The notes: a model not told the origin generated them from the letters alone. DNA of 29,208 nt from CAZOVK01 sp964583165 (GCA_964583165.1 CAZOVK010000026.1:1-29208), one strand, 5' to 3'. Shown: positions 7,529 through 16,722, numbered from the stretch's first letter. Translations and numbers: made by a program.

Positions 7529-9103
7529 ATGGACTATGGCAATTTTCAGAAGGCTATGAGGTTCGGTGATAGGGAATACAAGGAGATTCTATTGTGGTAT
7601 AACAGCGCTGTCCTTGAGAGGGTTGAGAGGGAGAGGCAAGAAAGTTTGAGATTGGCCGCTGAAAAGCGATTAGCGGGCATGGTGGCACTTGAGAACGAGA
7701 GAAAGGAGCAGATTAAGCGCGAAAAGAAGCGACCTACATATGCTTTGGCTTTTATCAGCATATCCCTCATGGTTTTCTGGATTTCAGTTTCGTTGCTTGC
7801 CAACAAGGATTATAAAGGGACTGTTAAGGTTAACAGAACTAACACAACGTCTTCGCCAACGCCTAGCCAAACACGAAGGCAAACGGCAACGCCTAGCCCC
7901 ATACCTGCGACTGAGGCTGAAAGTCAATATAACGCCGCGATTATTTTTGAGGAGAACGGGCAGTATGCAGAGGCCTATGCGATACTGGATAAAATCGGTG
8001 ATTATAAGGATTCTTTGAATCGAAAGACTGAACTAAGAAACTATATATATGGCAATATCAGAGCGCTAAACTATAGAAATAGGTTAGTGTCGGAGTTTAA
8101 TATCGTGGGAATCAAAGGCGACAACACTGTTATGGCCGTTGCCTATTTCGACTTGTTGCAGAAAGTCGATACAACGCAAAAGGAAGTTGAGGAATGGAGA
8201 GGTATTGTATCAATAAGCACATCTGGGCAAAACATCATGGGACTAGAATCAAACGGTAGGGTCGTAGCTGTGGGGCATAACTCGTATGGGCAACTGGATG
8301 TTTCAGAATGGAGAAATATGGTCGATGTAAAGACGAGTGGTGACCATACTATTGGATTAAGGTCTGACGGCACTGTTGTTGCAATAGGGCGCAATGACAA
8401 GAGGCAGTGTGAAGTTTCTGAATGGGCAGATATTGTAGCTATTTCGCTGGGTCAATATAGTTCTATGGGGTTGAAGTCAGACGGCACGGTTGTTGTGGCA
8501 GGGGAAGCGTTAGAAGCTTTCGACTATTCGGAATGGACAGATATTGTTCAAATTTCGGCTGGGTACTCACAGGCAATAGGGCTAAAGTCTGACGGAACGG
8601 TTCTAACAGTTGGAAAAAACGCATATGGTGCGTGTGATGTGTCTGAATGGGCAGATGTTGTCGCTATTTGGACAAGGTCGTTCTATAATACCTTTGGGTT
8701 GAAATCAGATGGCACGGTTGTTGCGGCGGGCAGCAGTAGCGAATGGCTAGACGATATTTCGGAATGGAGCAATCTTGTAGATTTATCTGTAGGTAAAAAC
8801 CACATAGTGGGGCTTAAATCTGACGGCACTGTCGTCGCTACAGGGAGCAACAAATTTGGGCAGTGTAATGTATCTAATTGGAAAGATATAATAGCGGTTG
8901 CGGCAGGATTAGACTGGACTGTTGGGCTGAAAATGGATGGCTCTGTTGTAATAGCTGTCGATAACTACTATACTGATATAATGAATGTGGCTAAATGGAA
9001 ACTATGGTGGGGAAGACCATGCCTAATCTTTTTCAGGTCATCAAATACGAGGGCGATAACAGCTCGCTCATCTGGAAGCACCCGATTGAGGATTTCAACT
9101 TAG
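7529..9103 (+). CDS. Membrane protein with coiled coil and seven RCC1-like repeats (carboxyl part of the TIR protein)
   Basis: A 524-residue frame. Residues 1-67 are helical and charged (RVERERQESLRLAAEKR), and one membrane helix lies at about 71-91. Then come a Ser/Thr/Pro linker (about 103-130) and a TPR-like pair (about 131-170). From about 241 there are seven repeats of about 38 residues, each of the form SDGTVVAxGxNxxGQCDVSEWxDIVxIxxGxxxxxGLK, as in RCC1-type beta-propellers. Seven copies would close one propeller. The last 31 residues, after KLW, are read in a different frame from the gene at 9019 and match no repeat, so the true end may have been near 8998-9007. No ribosome binding site precedes the ATG; it is probably part of the TIR gene. 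By eye this stretch is more AT-rich than its neighbours. Confidence 0.75.
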   Translation: MDYGNFQKAMRFGDREYKEILLWYNSAVLERVERERQESLRLAAEKRLAGMVALENERKEQIKREKKRPTYALAFISISLMVFWISVSLLANKDYKGTVKVNRTNTTSSPTPSQTRRQTATPSPIPATEAESQYNAAIIFEENGQYAEAYAILDKIGDYKDSLNRKTELRNYIYGNIRALNYRNRLVSEFNIVGIKGDNTVMAVAYFDLLQKVDTTQKEVEEWRGIVSISTSGQNIMGLESNGRVVAVGHNSYGQLDVSEWRNMVDVKTSGDHTIGLRSDGTVVAIGRNDKRQCEVSEWADIVAISLGQYSSMGLKSDGTVVVAGEALEAFDYSEWTDIVQISAGYSQAIGLKSDGTVLTVGKNAYGACDVSEWADVVAIWTRSFYNTFGLKSDGTVVAAGSSSEWLDDISEWSNLVDLSVGKNHIVGLKSDGTVVATGSNKFGQCNVSNWKDIIAVAAGLDWTVGLKMDGSVVIAVDNYYTDIMNVAKWKLWWGRPCLIFFRSSNTRAITARSSGSTRLRIST

Positions 9104-10158
9104 GCTCACAGCTCATTGTCCATGAGTCACAGGAGGCGTTGTTTTTTAAGGACGGGCAGGTACAGGGGGTGTTCCCGACGGGGCGTTATATGCTCGAAAC
9201 GGAGAACGTGCCGATTTTGGGTGGGCTTGTGAACCATTTGATTATTGGTGGCGTGAGTTTTTTCCATTGTGAGGTCTATTTTGTCAATAAGACAGAACAT
9301 ATGGTCAAGTGGGGAACAGACACAAAGATTGAGTATATCGAGCCAAGATACAAGTTCCCGATTAAGCTAGGCGCGAGTGGCGAAATGTGTATCAGTGTCG
9401 CAGATTCGCGCGCGTTTCTTACAAAGGTTGTGGGCACGGAGCACGGGATTACAGAACAGGGTCTAATGGGTAAACTTAGGGCGTTTTTGATGACATATTT
9501 GAAGACGTATCTGGCTTCTGTGATGCGCGAGCAAGATATCAGTATTTTTTCTGTGGATGAGCATTTGGCCGAGATGTCGGGTGCGTTGTTACAGCGGCTG
9601 GGTGGGCATTTTGGGGAGTATGGGTTGGTTTTGGAGCGGTTTTTTGTTACGACGATTGTTAAGCCCGAAGACGATAGAAACTATCAGCGCTTTCGGGAGT
9701 TGCACTTTAGACAGTACGCCGATATTGCGGAGGCTCAGTTACGTCAGCAGGTTGTTCTTATTGAGCAACAAACATCCGCACAACGATTGGTTATTGAAGC
9801 ACAGGGGATTTCGCAGAAACGGCAGATAGAAGGTTATTCTTATCAAGACGAGCGCGGGTTTGATGTTGCTGAGAGGGTGGCGCAGAACCCGGGCGCGGGT
9901 AGCTTGGCAGGTTTGGGCATGGGGCTTGGGCTGGTTGGTACTGCGGCGGGTATGGGCGCCGCTGTTGCGGGATTGGCGGTAGGGGCTGTTCCTGTTGCGG
10001 GTGGTGATGACGGGAAGGCGCAGGGGCAGAACGAGGACGGTTTAGCGGCGTTTAGGCTAAGGGTTGGGAAATTGAAGTTGATGAGAGAATCGGGAATTTT
10101 GTCTGACGAAGAGTTTGAAGCAGAGAAAAAGAAGCTATTAGATACATACATGGAATAG
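9019..10158 (+). CDS. SPFH domain protein with carboxyl-terminal SHOCT domain
   Basis: A 379-residue protein of the bacterial SPFH/band-7 group often annotated 'virion core protein-like' (the YdjI-type of Firmicutes). Such proteins assemble on membranes as scaffolds. An SPFH body covers about 20-235, a Gln/Glu-rich helix about 235-280, a Gly/Ala hydrophobic patch about 300-335, and a SHOCT segment (LRVGKLKLMRESGILSDEEF) about 345-379, typically an oligomerisation motif. ATG 9019 (MPNLFQVIKY) is chosen over the ATG at 8995 because GGTGGGGA (9006-9013) precedes it and family members begin this way. It overlaps the RCC1 frame by 85 bases. Last gene of the unit. Confidence 0.85.
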   Translation: MPNLFQVIKYEGDNSSLIWKHPIEDFNLGSQLIVHESQEALFFKDGQVQGVFPTGRYMLETENVPILGGLVNHLIIGGVSFFHCEVYFVNKTEHMVKWGTDTKIEYIEPRYKFPIKLGASGEMCISVADSRAFLTKVVGTEHGITEQGLMGKLRAFLMTYLKTYLASVMREQDISIFSVDEHLAEMSGALLQRLGGHFGEYGLVLERFFVTTIVKPEDDRNYQRFRELHFRQYADIAEAQLRQQVVLIEQQTSAQRLVIEAQGISQKRQIEGYSYQDERGFDVAERVAQNPGAGSLAGLGMGLGLVGTAAGMGAAVAGLAVGAVPVAGGDDGKAQGQNEDGLAAFRLRVGKLKLMRESGILSDEEFEAEKKKLLDTYME

Positions 10159-10180
10159 GCGTAACACTTGAGCGTATACA

Positions 10181-10213
10181 AAAAGGGGAAGTGGTTTTGT
10201 CCATTCCCCTTTT
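10181..10213. terminator. Bidirectional terminator between convergent units
   Basis: AAAAGGGGAAGTGG at 10181-10194 pairs with CCATTCCCCTTTT at 10201-10213, with one bulged G. Runs of A on one side and T on the other allow it to act on both strands, ending the SPFH unit from the left and the SLH gene from the right. Confidence 0.8.
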
Positions 10214-10221
10214 GTGTTGCG

Positions 10222-11862
10222 TTATTTTTTGGTGACGATTGAGCGTAGACGCGCGATTAGTGATATGGTTTCAGCTTTTGTGATATTGCCGAGTGGGTTT
10301 AGGTTATTCAAATCGTCACCGAACATGATTTTGTTATGAATGAGGACACTCATATCGCGTGCTACCCAGTCGCCCAGAAGCCCGTAGTCGTTGAAGGCAG
10401 TGAGGTTGTTCATGTCCGTGTTCGGGTCAATGTTAAAATCAGCTAGTTTGAATAGTTGGCCGATTATTTTGGCGACTTCTTGGCGCGTGATTTTGCCGTC
10501 GGGGCGGAAGGTAAGGTCGTCATAACCCGCAACAACGGAGAATAACTTAGCGCTGATGATGCCGTTTTTGAATGGCGTTGTTGAGGTAACGTCCGTGAAT
10601 GGGATTGGGGCGGTACTTATGTCATAGATGCCCATTGCGCGGGTAATGATGTCTGTAAATTCGGCGCGGGTTATCGCCTCGGTGGGCGTGAAGTTGGCGT
10701 AGTCGCTGATGATACCACTTTGGGCGAATGCCGCGATGTCGTTGTATGCCCAGTTGCCCGTGATTTTGGTTAGGTCAACGGGTTTCTGTTCGGTTATGGC
10801 ATAGGCGCTGTTTGTCAGTGACCAGACAGTCGCGGTTTTGTTCGCGCCGTTTGTGGTGATGGTCGAGATTACGGGGGTTGTGGTGTTGTCGCCTAGGATT
10901 TTGACGGCTTGAAGGTTCGATTTTGCGCTCGTAAAGTTAATAGTGCGTTTGATATAATCGCCAAAGGTCGTGACTTCTGTTTTCTTGCCGTCTTTTTGGA
11001 TGTAGAGCGCAAATTCAATCGGGGCGCTTTCTAAACCCGCTGTTTTGGGGAGCTCCTTGATTACCATTTCAAGGCTTGCGCCGCTTAGGTTATACTTATC
11101 AGACGGAACCTTAGAAACGTCTAAGAAGTAACTCGCGTTTTTAACGCGTATTTCAATGGGCTTAGTCGCCGCTATGAATGCGCCGAGACTTACGTTGTCG
11201 ATAGTGGCTGAAACGCTTGCATATTTAGTCAGGTCAAGGACGGGTGTAGCGGATTTGGCTGTGTCCGATAGGTAATTGGACTTGAACGTAAGGTTATACA
11301 CGCCGTCTTTAAGTGTTTCGGTGCTTATGTTTGGGTTGGTGGGCTGGGTGGTTGGGCTCATGGTTGGTCTGGGGTCTGGGGTGGAGTTATCGGGGCTCGT
11401 GGTTGAACCCGTCCAGTTGTTGTCGGGCGTGAAGTTTGTATTAGTGCTTTGGTAGACGGTTTCTGTGTAATCAGCCGCGACAAGCTTCATGTAGCCGCCC
11501 GTTAGATTGGTGCTTTTCTGCAAGCCCGAAAGGGTGAGCTTGCCGACATTCAGATTCCCGTTTGTGGTCAGCGGGATAATGTTGTCGATATAGACGGTCA
11601 TGGTGTTACCGTTTGTCTTGACAAGCTTGAAATCAAAATCGGTGCTCCAGCTCATAGTTGCTGATGTGAATGACTTGGAGGTCGTGATGTCGAACTGTAT
11701 GCTTGTCGTGTTGGCGGGTATGTCTGACAGGCTGACGGTGAAGTTATTCGCGCTCTGTTGTGCTGTTAGGGTGGGGGAAGCCGCCCCGAAAACAGGGGCG
11801 GCGATTGATAACAACAGGGCGGTTGTCAGCAGGAAAGTAACGAGCGTTTTACGATTTTTCAT
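10222..11862 (-). CDS. Secreted SLH-domain surface protein with a possible cohesin-like domain
   Basis: A 546-residue secreted protein. A signal peptide covers residues 1-27 (MKNRK, hydrophobic core, VFGA). Residues about 30-145 form a beta-rich domain (SIQFDITTSKSFTSATMSW) whose layout recalls cohesins, though I cannot confirm this. A Pro/Thr/Ser linker (about 148-182) and a second beta-rich region (about 185-350) follow. Three SLH domains, which bind secondary cell-wall polymer, cover about 363-546 (NWAYNDIAAFAQSGII, ITRAEFTDII, TFRPDGKITRQEVAKI). Its ribosome binding site GGAGGT lies inside the end of the upstream peptidase gene and the genes are one base apart, so they are co-expressed. 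Likely role: hold itself, and perhaps the peptidase, on the cell wall. Confidence 0.85.
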   Translation of the reverse strand: MKNRKTLVTFLLTTALLLSIAAPVFGAASPTLTAQQSANNFTVSLSDIPANTTSIQFDITTSKSFTSATMSWSTDFDFKLVKTNGNTMTVYIDNIIPLTTNGNLNVGKLTLSGLQKSTNLTGGYMKLVAADYTETVYQSTNTNFTPDNNWTGSTTSPDNSTPDPRPTMSPTTQPTNPNISTETLKDGVYNLTFKSNYLSDTAKSATPVLDLTKYASVSATIDNVSLGAFIAATKPIEIRVKNASYFLDVSKVPSDKYNLSGASLEMVIKELPKTAGLESAPIEFALYIQKDGKKTEVTTFGDYIKRTINFTSAKSNLQAVKILGDNTTTPVISTITTNGANKTATVWSLTNSAYAITEQKPVDLTKITGNWAYNDIAAFAQSGIISDYANFTPTEAITRAEFTDIITRAMGIYDISTAPIPFTDVTSTTPFKNGIISAKLFSVVAGYDDLTFRPDGKITRQEVAKIIGQLFKLADFNIDPNTDMNNLTAFNDYGLLGDWVARDMSVLIHNKIMFGDDLNNLNPLGNITKAETISLIARLRSIVTKK

Positions 11863-11863
11863 G

Positions 11864-14800
11864 TTACTTACCTCCTGTAAATGTTATGGTGGGCATGTTG
11901 TTTTGGTCAGGGAAGATTTGGTACATGGTGTCGCTGCTTAGGCGTTTGTTTGTGGCGATTGTCGGGTCGTCGGTGATGTATATCTCCGCTTTTATATAAG
12001 CGGGGAGCACGGATGTTGTGCAGTTATGCTCCGCGCCCGCCGCTATATTGGCTTCGCGCTGAATGTCGGGTACGAACACCCAGATACCGTCAGATATTGT
12101 GAACACATTACCGTCAGACGGGATTTCAGCGAAGAGCAGCGAATAGCCGTTTATTGCGCGTTCGCTGTAACTTGCCGCGCCTGTTTCGGTGCTTACGGTC
12201 AAGTATTGACCTTTGAGTGATACGAAGTTGTAGAGCGGGTCGCCGCGGTATGTGCCCACGATTATGAGCGAACCCGCTTCAATGAAGTCATCAGTGCCTG
12301 TGCCGTAGACTAATTTCTGTGACAGATAGCCGATTTCGGTTATCTCAACACTGTCGCCCGGGTATTGCACGAAGTCGATATTTGCCGTATTGAAGCCACC
12401 CAAACCCTCGATTTTTACGGTCAGCGCGTCATATGTCCATATGCGTGTGTCGTTCGTGTTGGGTTTTGAGAAATAGTAGACGTTATCGCCAGCGGATAGG
12501 TCGATGGTTTTGGCTGTTGTGTAGTTGATTCCGTCAGTGCTGACGCTTATTGTAGCTGAACCGCCGGCGGGTTTAGAGCTCGTGAATTTGATGCCCGCGA
12601 TATGCTGTAGGCTATTGAATGTCACGGTGATTACGCCATCAGATTCGACGCTTGACCAATCGTGCGCAATTGTGCGGTCGTATGCCACGCGGGTTTCTTT
12701 GCTGTCGGTGGCGGCCAAATTGCCCAGTATGTCTATGGCGTTGACGGTGTATGACATGGCCATGTTGTTGGCAGAGCCGATGACATCCGTGTAGGTGTTC
12801 GTCGTTGTGAAGCCAACGGTTATGCCGTTTCTTAGAATCTCGTAGCCTTGTATGAACTGCCCGCCGCTTGTGGGGGTCATGTTCAGGGTTATTGTGTTTC
12901 GGTCTGTTGTAATGGCTGTTGTAAAGCTTATTGCCTCGTTGATTGTCGCCCTGCTTAGTCTAAAACGTAGGGAGTTATCGTTTAAGTAATGAATATTTCT
13001 TGTTTCGGTCGCGGTGTCCTTTGCCATTTCGGTTTTAGCCGCATCTGACAGCGTTATGCCCCAACGTGTGAAGAAATCGGTGAGGTTATACCCAGAAACT
13101 TTTGACGCGACAACGGCGAAACGGTCATCAATGTTTGTGAATTGAGCGGCTGTGCCCGCGCGGAGCGATTTGTTCACGAGGTTGTAGAAGTTATCGCTTG
13201 CGCCGTCATATGCCAAGTGTAGTTGCCAATACATAGCGAGCAACATACTCACGTCGTTTGTGCCGCCCTTTGAAGATGTGGCGGTTCTTGTGAATGCATT
13301 GCCGTACATGTTGTTTGTTTCAACACGTGAGGTCAGCGTGTTGTTTGCGCCGCCGCGTGTTTGAACATAGAGGGAGTAAATGTTGTTGCTGACTTCGGCT
13401 CTGCCGAGGGTGTCAAGCTGATGACCGACTTCGTGCGCAATGCCCCAGCCAAAAAGCTTGTTAGGGGTCGATTCGCCCGTGACGGACGTGGGTTCGCCCT
13501 GTATTAACGCCGCGCACGAACCGTAACCTATGCCGATATGTGCGCCACTTGCGTACATGAATGCGTTCGCGAACATGCGCATATAGCGTATGTTGATGCG
13601 CGTATTGGCGTTTTGGGATGGGTCGTCAATGCCATGCGTGCGATAAGTTACGCCCACGAACTCTTGCCATGCTAAGGTGTTGTTGATAACGCCCGCAATC
13701 TGCGAATCGGTTGTTGAGCCTGCGGAGGTGATGCCCGCTAAAACTTGGTCAGCGGGGAGCGATAACAGGACATTGGGTAGGGAAATCTCCGTGCTGTTTT
13801 TAATCGCTGTCATCTTGTTGCCAGTGACTGTTGGCACATAAGCTTTGAGTTTCGTGATATAGTCGGTTATGCGTGTGGTTTTCTGGGCTTCGGTGAGGTT
13901 CGCCCAGTCTTTCAGCTCGAGAACGGGAATGAACGTGCCACCGCGCACCTGCAACGCGATTTCGTTTTGGCGCGAGCCTGTGTATGTAAGATAGAGCGAG
14001 CCACCCGCCTCTATTGAAAGATTACCGATTTTGGGTATGGTGATAATATTTCTGCCGTTTTGGAGCTGAATCTCTTTGCCCGCCCATGACGCGGCTTCGG
14101 AGAAATATTGCGTGGGTACGATATTAACGATTTCACCTGCGGGAATCTTCGCATATACAACGACTTGTGTACCGGCAGTGGCCGCAACGCCAAGCGGTTG
14201 GAAGTTGTTGATACTCTTGATGTCCTTAGAGCCATTACGAGAGTCAATGCCGTTGAATACAAGCCCTAGCTTGTTTGTGTTGCCTTGTAACAGGCTTTCG
14301 GCGAGCGCAAGCTCGTCTAACATTATATCCTTGTTGACATAATAACTCGTGGTGTTGTTCACCTTAGCCCTAATGTTATCGATTGCTGTTTGTGTTATGC
14401 CGCCCGCGAGTGACGTAAAGGTTTCGTCGCTAAACAGCGCCTTGATATCGTCATTCAGGCTGTAATAGTTGTAGAAAGCGACTTCAGAAATGGTAATGTT
14501 CGTGGGCGAACCATCCCATTGTCTGACCCGCACGCTGATAGTCTTGATGTCGGTTGTGTGTGGGAAGCTTAGAATAGCAAAACCCGTCGTCGCGGGGTTG
14601 TTCTGTACAACTGCGCCGTCAACGATTTGTGTTTTTACGCCCTTTGAATCGGTGACGGAGATATAATATAGGTACAAACTCTTCCTATAATCGCCGTCAA
14701 GGCGTGGCACGTAAACCATGTAGTCCATATCCTTGGGGGTTTTGAACGTAAAATTGAATTCCGAAGACTCCCACCAGATACGCGCCATCCAGTGTGTGGT

Positions 14801-16651
14801 GAAGTCGCCGTCACAGACGTTTCTGATGTTAAAACCGTCTGGATATTGCACCAAAAGCACATTGTTTGGGTTAGTCATGGTGATATTCTCGATTTCAGAG
14901 TTGTCGATTTGTTGGTATGAAGGTATCGAGGGCGGTACGATTACGCCCTTGTTCGTCAGCGTCGTTGCCGCAAGGGATTTGCCGCTTTCGCCGACAGCGT
15001 TTTTAGCCGTTATGAAAACGGTGTAACTCGTGTCGGGCACAAGCCCTGTCAGCGTGTATGACGTCGTGGTGATGTCGCTTGCGATTTTCTTTTCTGTGCC
15101 ATTGTCGTCAAATGAGCGCTTCAAGTAGACATTATAAGCGGTGGCGTCCTTCGTTGCCGCCCATGTCGCTGTGATAGTCGTTACATCAGGCGTTAGTTTT
15201 ACCATGTCGGGTGGGTTCGGCTTGTTGCCCGAAATGGGCATGGCCGTAACCTCGGTCGAGTTCTTGCCCTCCCATCCCGTGCTTGTTGCGCGGACGACAA
15301 AGTAGTATGTTGTGAGGTTTTTTAGTCCTGTCACGGTAACTGTTGTTTGTTCTGTGCTCATGGTGTTGCTATATATGCCCGAGGTTGTGCCGTAGCTGAC
15401 TGTATAGCCCAAAACGTTGGGCACAGAATCCCAAGTGAGGGTGACCTGCTCACTAGCCACCATCGCCGTAAGGTTCTGTGGGATAGACGGGTAGAGAACG
15501 GGCACGTCAGGCACAATGTTTTGCAAGAACTGTATCTCGTTCATGACAGCGAATTTCGGTTCGTTCAGCCCATCTACGCGCGTTACGGTGATTGTGACCT
15601 TTTTGACGGCAACACGTGCGCCTAAATCGATAATGACTTCTTTAACGCCCTCTTCTGCGAAGATATATTGTACATCGGGGTTGGGCAGTTGGGTTGATTC
15701 CGTGCCGAATGTTACGGTCTTTATCTTATCCGCGCCGTTTTCTGTATACAAAACTTCAGCCGTGCCGCCCAGAACAGCGCCGACTTCGTCGGGGCTTTTT
15801 ATACTGATTTCACGCATGGGTACGGGTTCATTAAATGTTATGGGAATCTGAATGTCGTTTGTGCCCACACGCTCGATTTTTACGTTCGTGCTTGTGGGGG
15901 TTTTCATGAAGAGGTCGGGTATGTTGCCACTGACATTGCCGATAATGTTTTCTTCAACCTGTGAAAAATCGGTCAATGCCGCGACAATGGCCGTTGTGCT
16001 TATGATTTCTTCCGCGCCTGTGGTGACGCGGTTATGATTAGCCAGCGCAATGTCCGTAATATCGACAATGCCGTCTAAATTCAAGTCATAAGCGGCGTTG
16101 TTAGACGCTAAAACAGCCGATATAAGCCCGATATCCGCCGCATTCACGGTCTTGTCGCCGTTGACATCACCTATTGCGAATTTGCCGTTGTGGGTGTTTA
16201 GCGTTATCTTCTGCGAATATGTATTGATGTCGGCTTGGGCTGTTGTATATTCGGCGTAGCCGTTGCCGCTGAGTGTGACGGAGTATTTGCCCTGCGGGAC
16301 GTTATACAACTCAACCGTCACATAGTGTATATAGTTCTCTGTGGTAATCGCTACGCCATGTTCGTTCTGTTTGGTAATAGCGGCGTTTACGCTCGCGCCG
16401 TTAATCGTCAGCGTGGCATCGGTGTTTTTCATCTCAATCCAATCCAAAGAAGTGCCCGCGCCGTTTATGCGCATCTTGAAATTCTTGCTAGAAAACGTCG
16501 ACGTAGCTTCCGGTGTTGAAAAATTCACTGTCACTGTCAGATTGCCGAACACAGTCGGTGCGGGCGCGGGTAACTCTGCGCCCAAAACATTCACACTTGA
16601 AAGGTTAATAACAAGCATGACGCATAAAAGCAGATAACTTAACCTTTTCAA
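11864..16651 (-). CDS. Secreted M60-family (enhancin-like) metallopeptidase with dockerin and FN3 domains
   Basis: A 1595-residue secreted multidomain enzyme. Signal peptide: MKRLSYLLLC to VLGA. Order: beta domain (about 40-155), type I dockerin with two calcium loops (DVNGDKTVNAAD, DLNLDGIVDITD, about 159-210), beta domain (about 225-385), two fibronectin III domains (about 388-474 and 480-568), a discoidin-like (F5/8C) domain (about 575-738), the peptidase (about 795-1211), and beta-rich modules to the end. HEVGH (1073-1077) and Glu1086 fit the zinc motif HExxHx8E of M60 peptidases, which cleave mucin-type glycoproteins. A TTG start at 16651 is preferred to ATG 16687: AGGGGG sits six bases upstream, and the ATG overlaps the -10 box. 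The dockerin is near the amino end rather than the usual carboxyl end. Confidence 0.9.
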   Translation of the reverse strand: MKRLSYLLLCVMLVINLSSVNVLGAELPAPAPTVFGNLTVTVNFSTPEATSTFSSKNFKMRINGAGTSLDWIEMKNTDATLTINGASVNAAITKQNEHGVAITTENYIHYVTVELYNVPQGKYSVTLSGNGYAEYTTAQADINTYSQKITLNTHNGKFAIGDVNGDKTVNAADIGLISAVLASNNAAYDLNLDGIVDITDIALANHNRVTTGAEEIISTTAIVAALTDFSQVEENIIGNVSGNIPDLFMKTPTSTNVKIERVGTNDIQIPITFNEPVPMREISIKSPDEVGAVLGGTAEVLYTENGADKIKTVTFGTESTQLPNPDVQYIFAEEGVKEVIIDLGARVAVKKVTITVTRVDGLNEPKFAVMNEIQFLQNIVPDVPVLYPSIPQNLTAMVASEQVTLTWDSVPNVLGYTVSYGTTSGIYSNTMSTEQTTVTVTGLKNLTTYYFVVRATSTGWEGKNSTEVTAMPISGNKPNPPDMVKLTPDVTTITATWAATKDATAYNVYLKRSFDDNGTEKKIASDITTTSYTLTGLVPDTSYTVFITAKNAVGESGKSLAATTLTNKGVIVPPSIPSYQQIDNSEIENITMTNPNNVLLVQYPDGFNIRNVCDGDFTTHWMARIWWESSEFNFTFKTPKDMDYMVYVPRLDGDYRKSLYLYYISVTDSKGVKTQIVDGAVVQNNPATTGFAILSFPHTTDIKTISVRVRQWDGSPTNITISEVAFYNYYSLNDDIKALFSDETFTSLAGGITQTAIDNIRAKVNNTTSYYVNKDIMLDELALAESLLQGNTNKLGLVFNGIDSRNGSKDIKSINNFQPLGVAATAGTQVVVYAKIPAGEIVNIVPTQYFSEAASWAGKEIQLQNGRNIITIPKIGNLSIEAGGSLYLTYTGSRQNEIALQVRGGTFIPVLELKDWANLTEAQKTTRITDYITKLKAYVPTVTGNKMTAIKNSTEISLPNVLLSLPADQVLAGITSAGSTTDSQIAGVINNTLAWQEFVGVTYRTHGIDDPSQNANTRINIRYMRMFANAFMYASGAHIGIGYGSCAALIQGEPTSVTGESTPNKLFGWGIAHEVGHQLDTLGRAEVSNNIYSLYVQTRGGANNTLTSRVETNNMYGNAFTRTATSSKGGTNDVSMLLAMYWQLHLAYDGASDNFYNLVNKSLRAGTAAQFTNIDDRFAVVASKVSGYNLTDFFTRWGITLSDAAKTEMAKDTATETRNIHYLNDNSLRFRLSRATINEAISFTTAITTDRNTITLNMTPTSGGQFIQGYEILRNGITVGFTTTNTYTDVIGSANNMAMSYTVNAIDILGNLAATDSKETRVAYDRTIAHDWSSVESDGVITVTFNSLQHIAGIKFTSSKPAGGSATISVSTDGINYTTAKTIDLSAGDNVYYFSKPNTNDTRIWTYDALTVKIEGLGGFNTANIDFVQYPGDSVEITEIGYLSQKLVYGTGTDDFIEAGSLIIVGTYRGDPLYNFVSLKGQYLTVSTETGAASYSERAINGYSLLFAEIPSDGNVFTISDGIWVFVPDIQREANIAAGAEHNCTTSVLPAYIKAEIYITDDPTIATNKRLSSDTMYQIFPDQNNMPTITFTGGK

Positions 16652-16686
16652 TTTTATCCCCCTAAAATAATCTTGGTTTATAGTCA

Positions 16687-16715
16687 ATTATATTACATTT
16701 ACCAAGATTTTGCAA
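16687..16715 (-). promoter_or_regulatory. Promoter of the M60 peptidase/SLH pair
   Basis: On the minus strand TTGCAA (16715-16710), 17-base spacer, TATAAT (16692-16687). Transcription would start near 16680, 29 bases before the TTG start at 16651. The perfect -10 box rules out translation from the ATG at 16687. Confidence 0.8.
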
Positions 16716-16722
16716 GTTGCGC

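Noticed and set aside
16652..16687. Amino-terminal extension MTINQDYFRGIK of the M60 peptidase
   Set aside because: It lies upstream of the predicted transcription start, overlaps the -10 box and spoils the signal peptide; the TTG at 16651 has the ribosome binding site.
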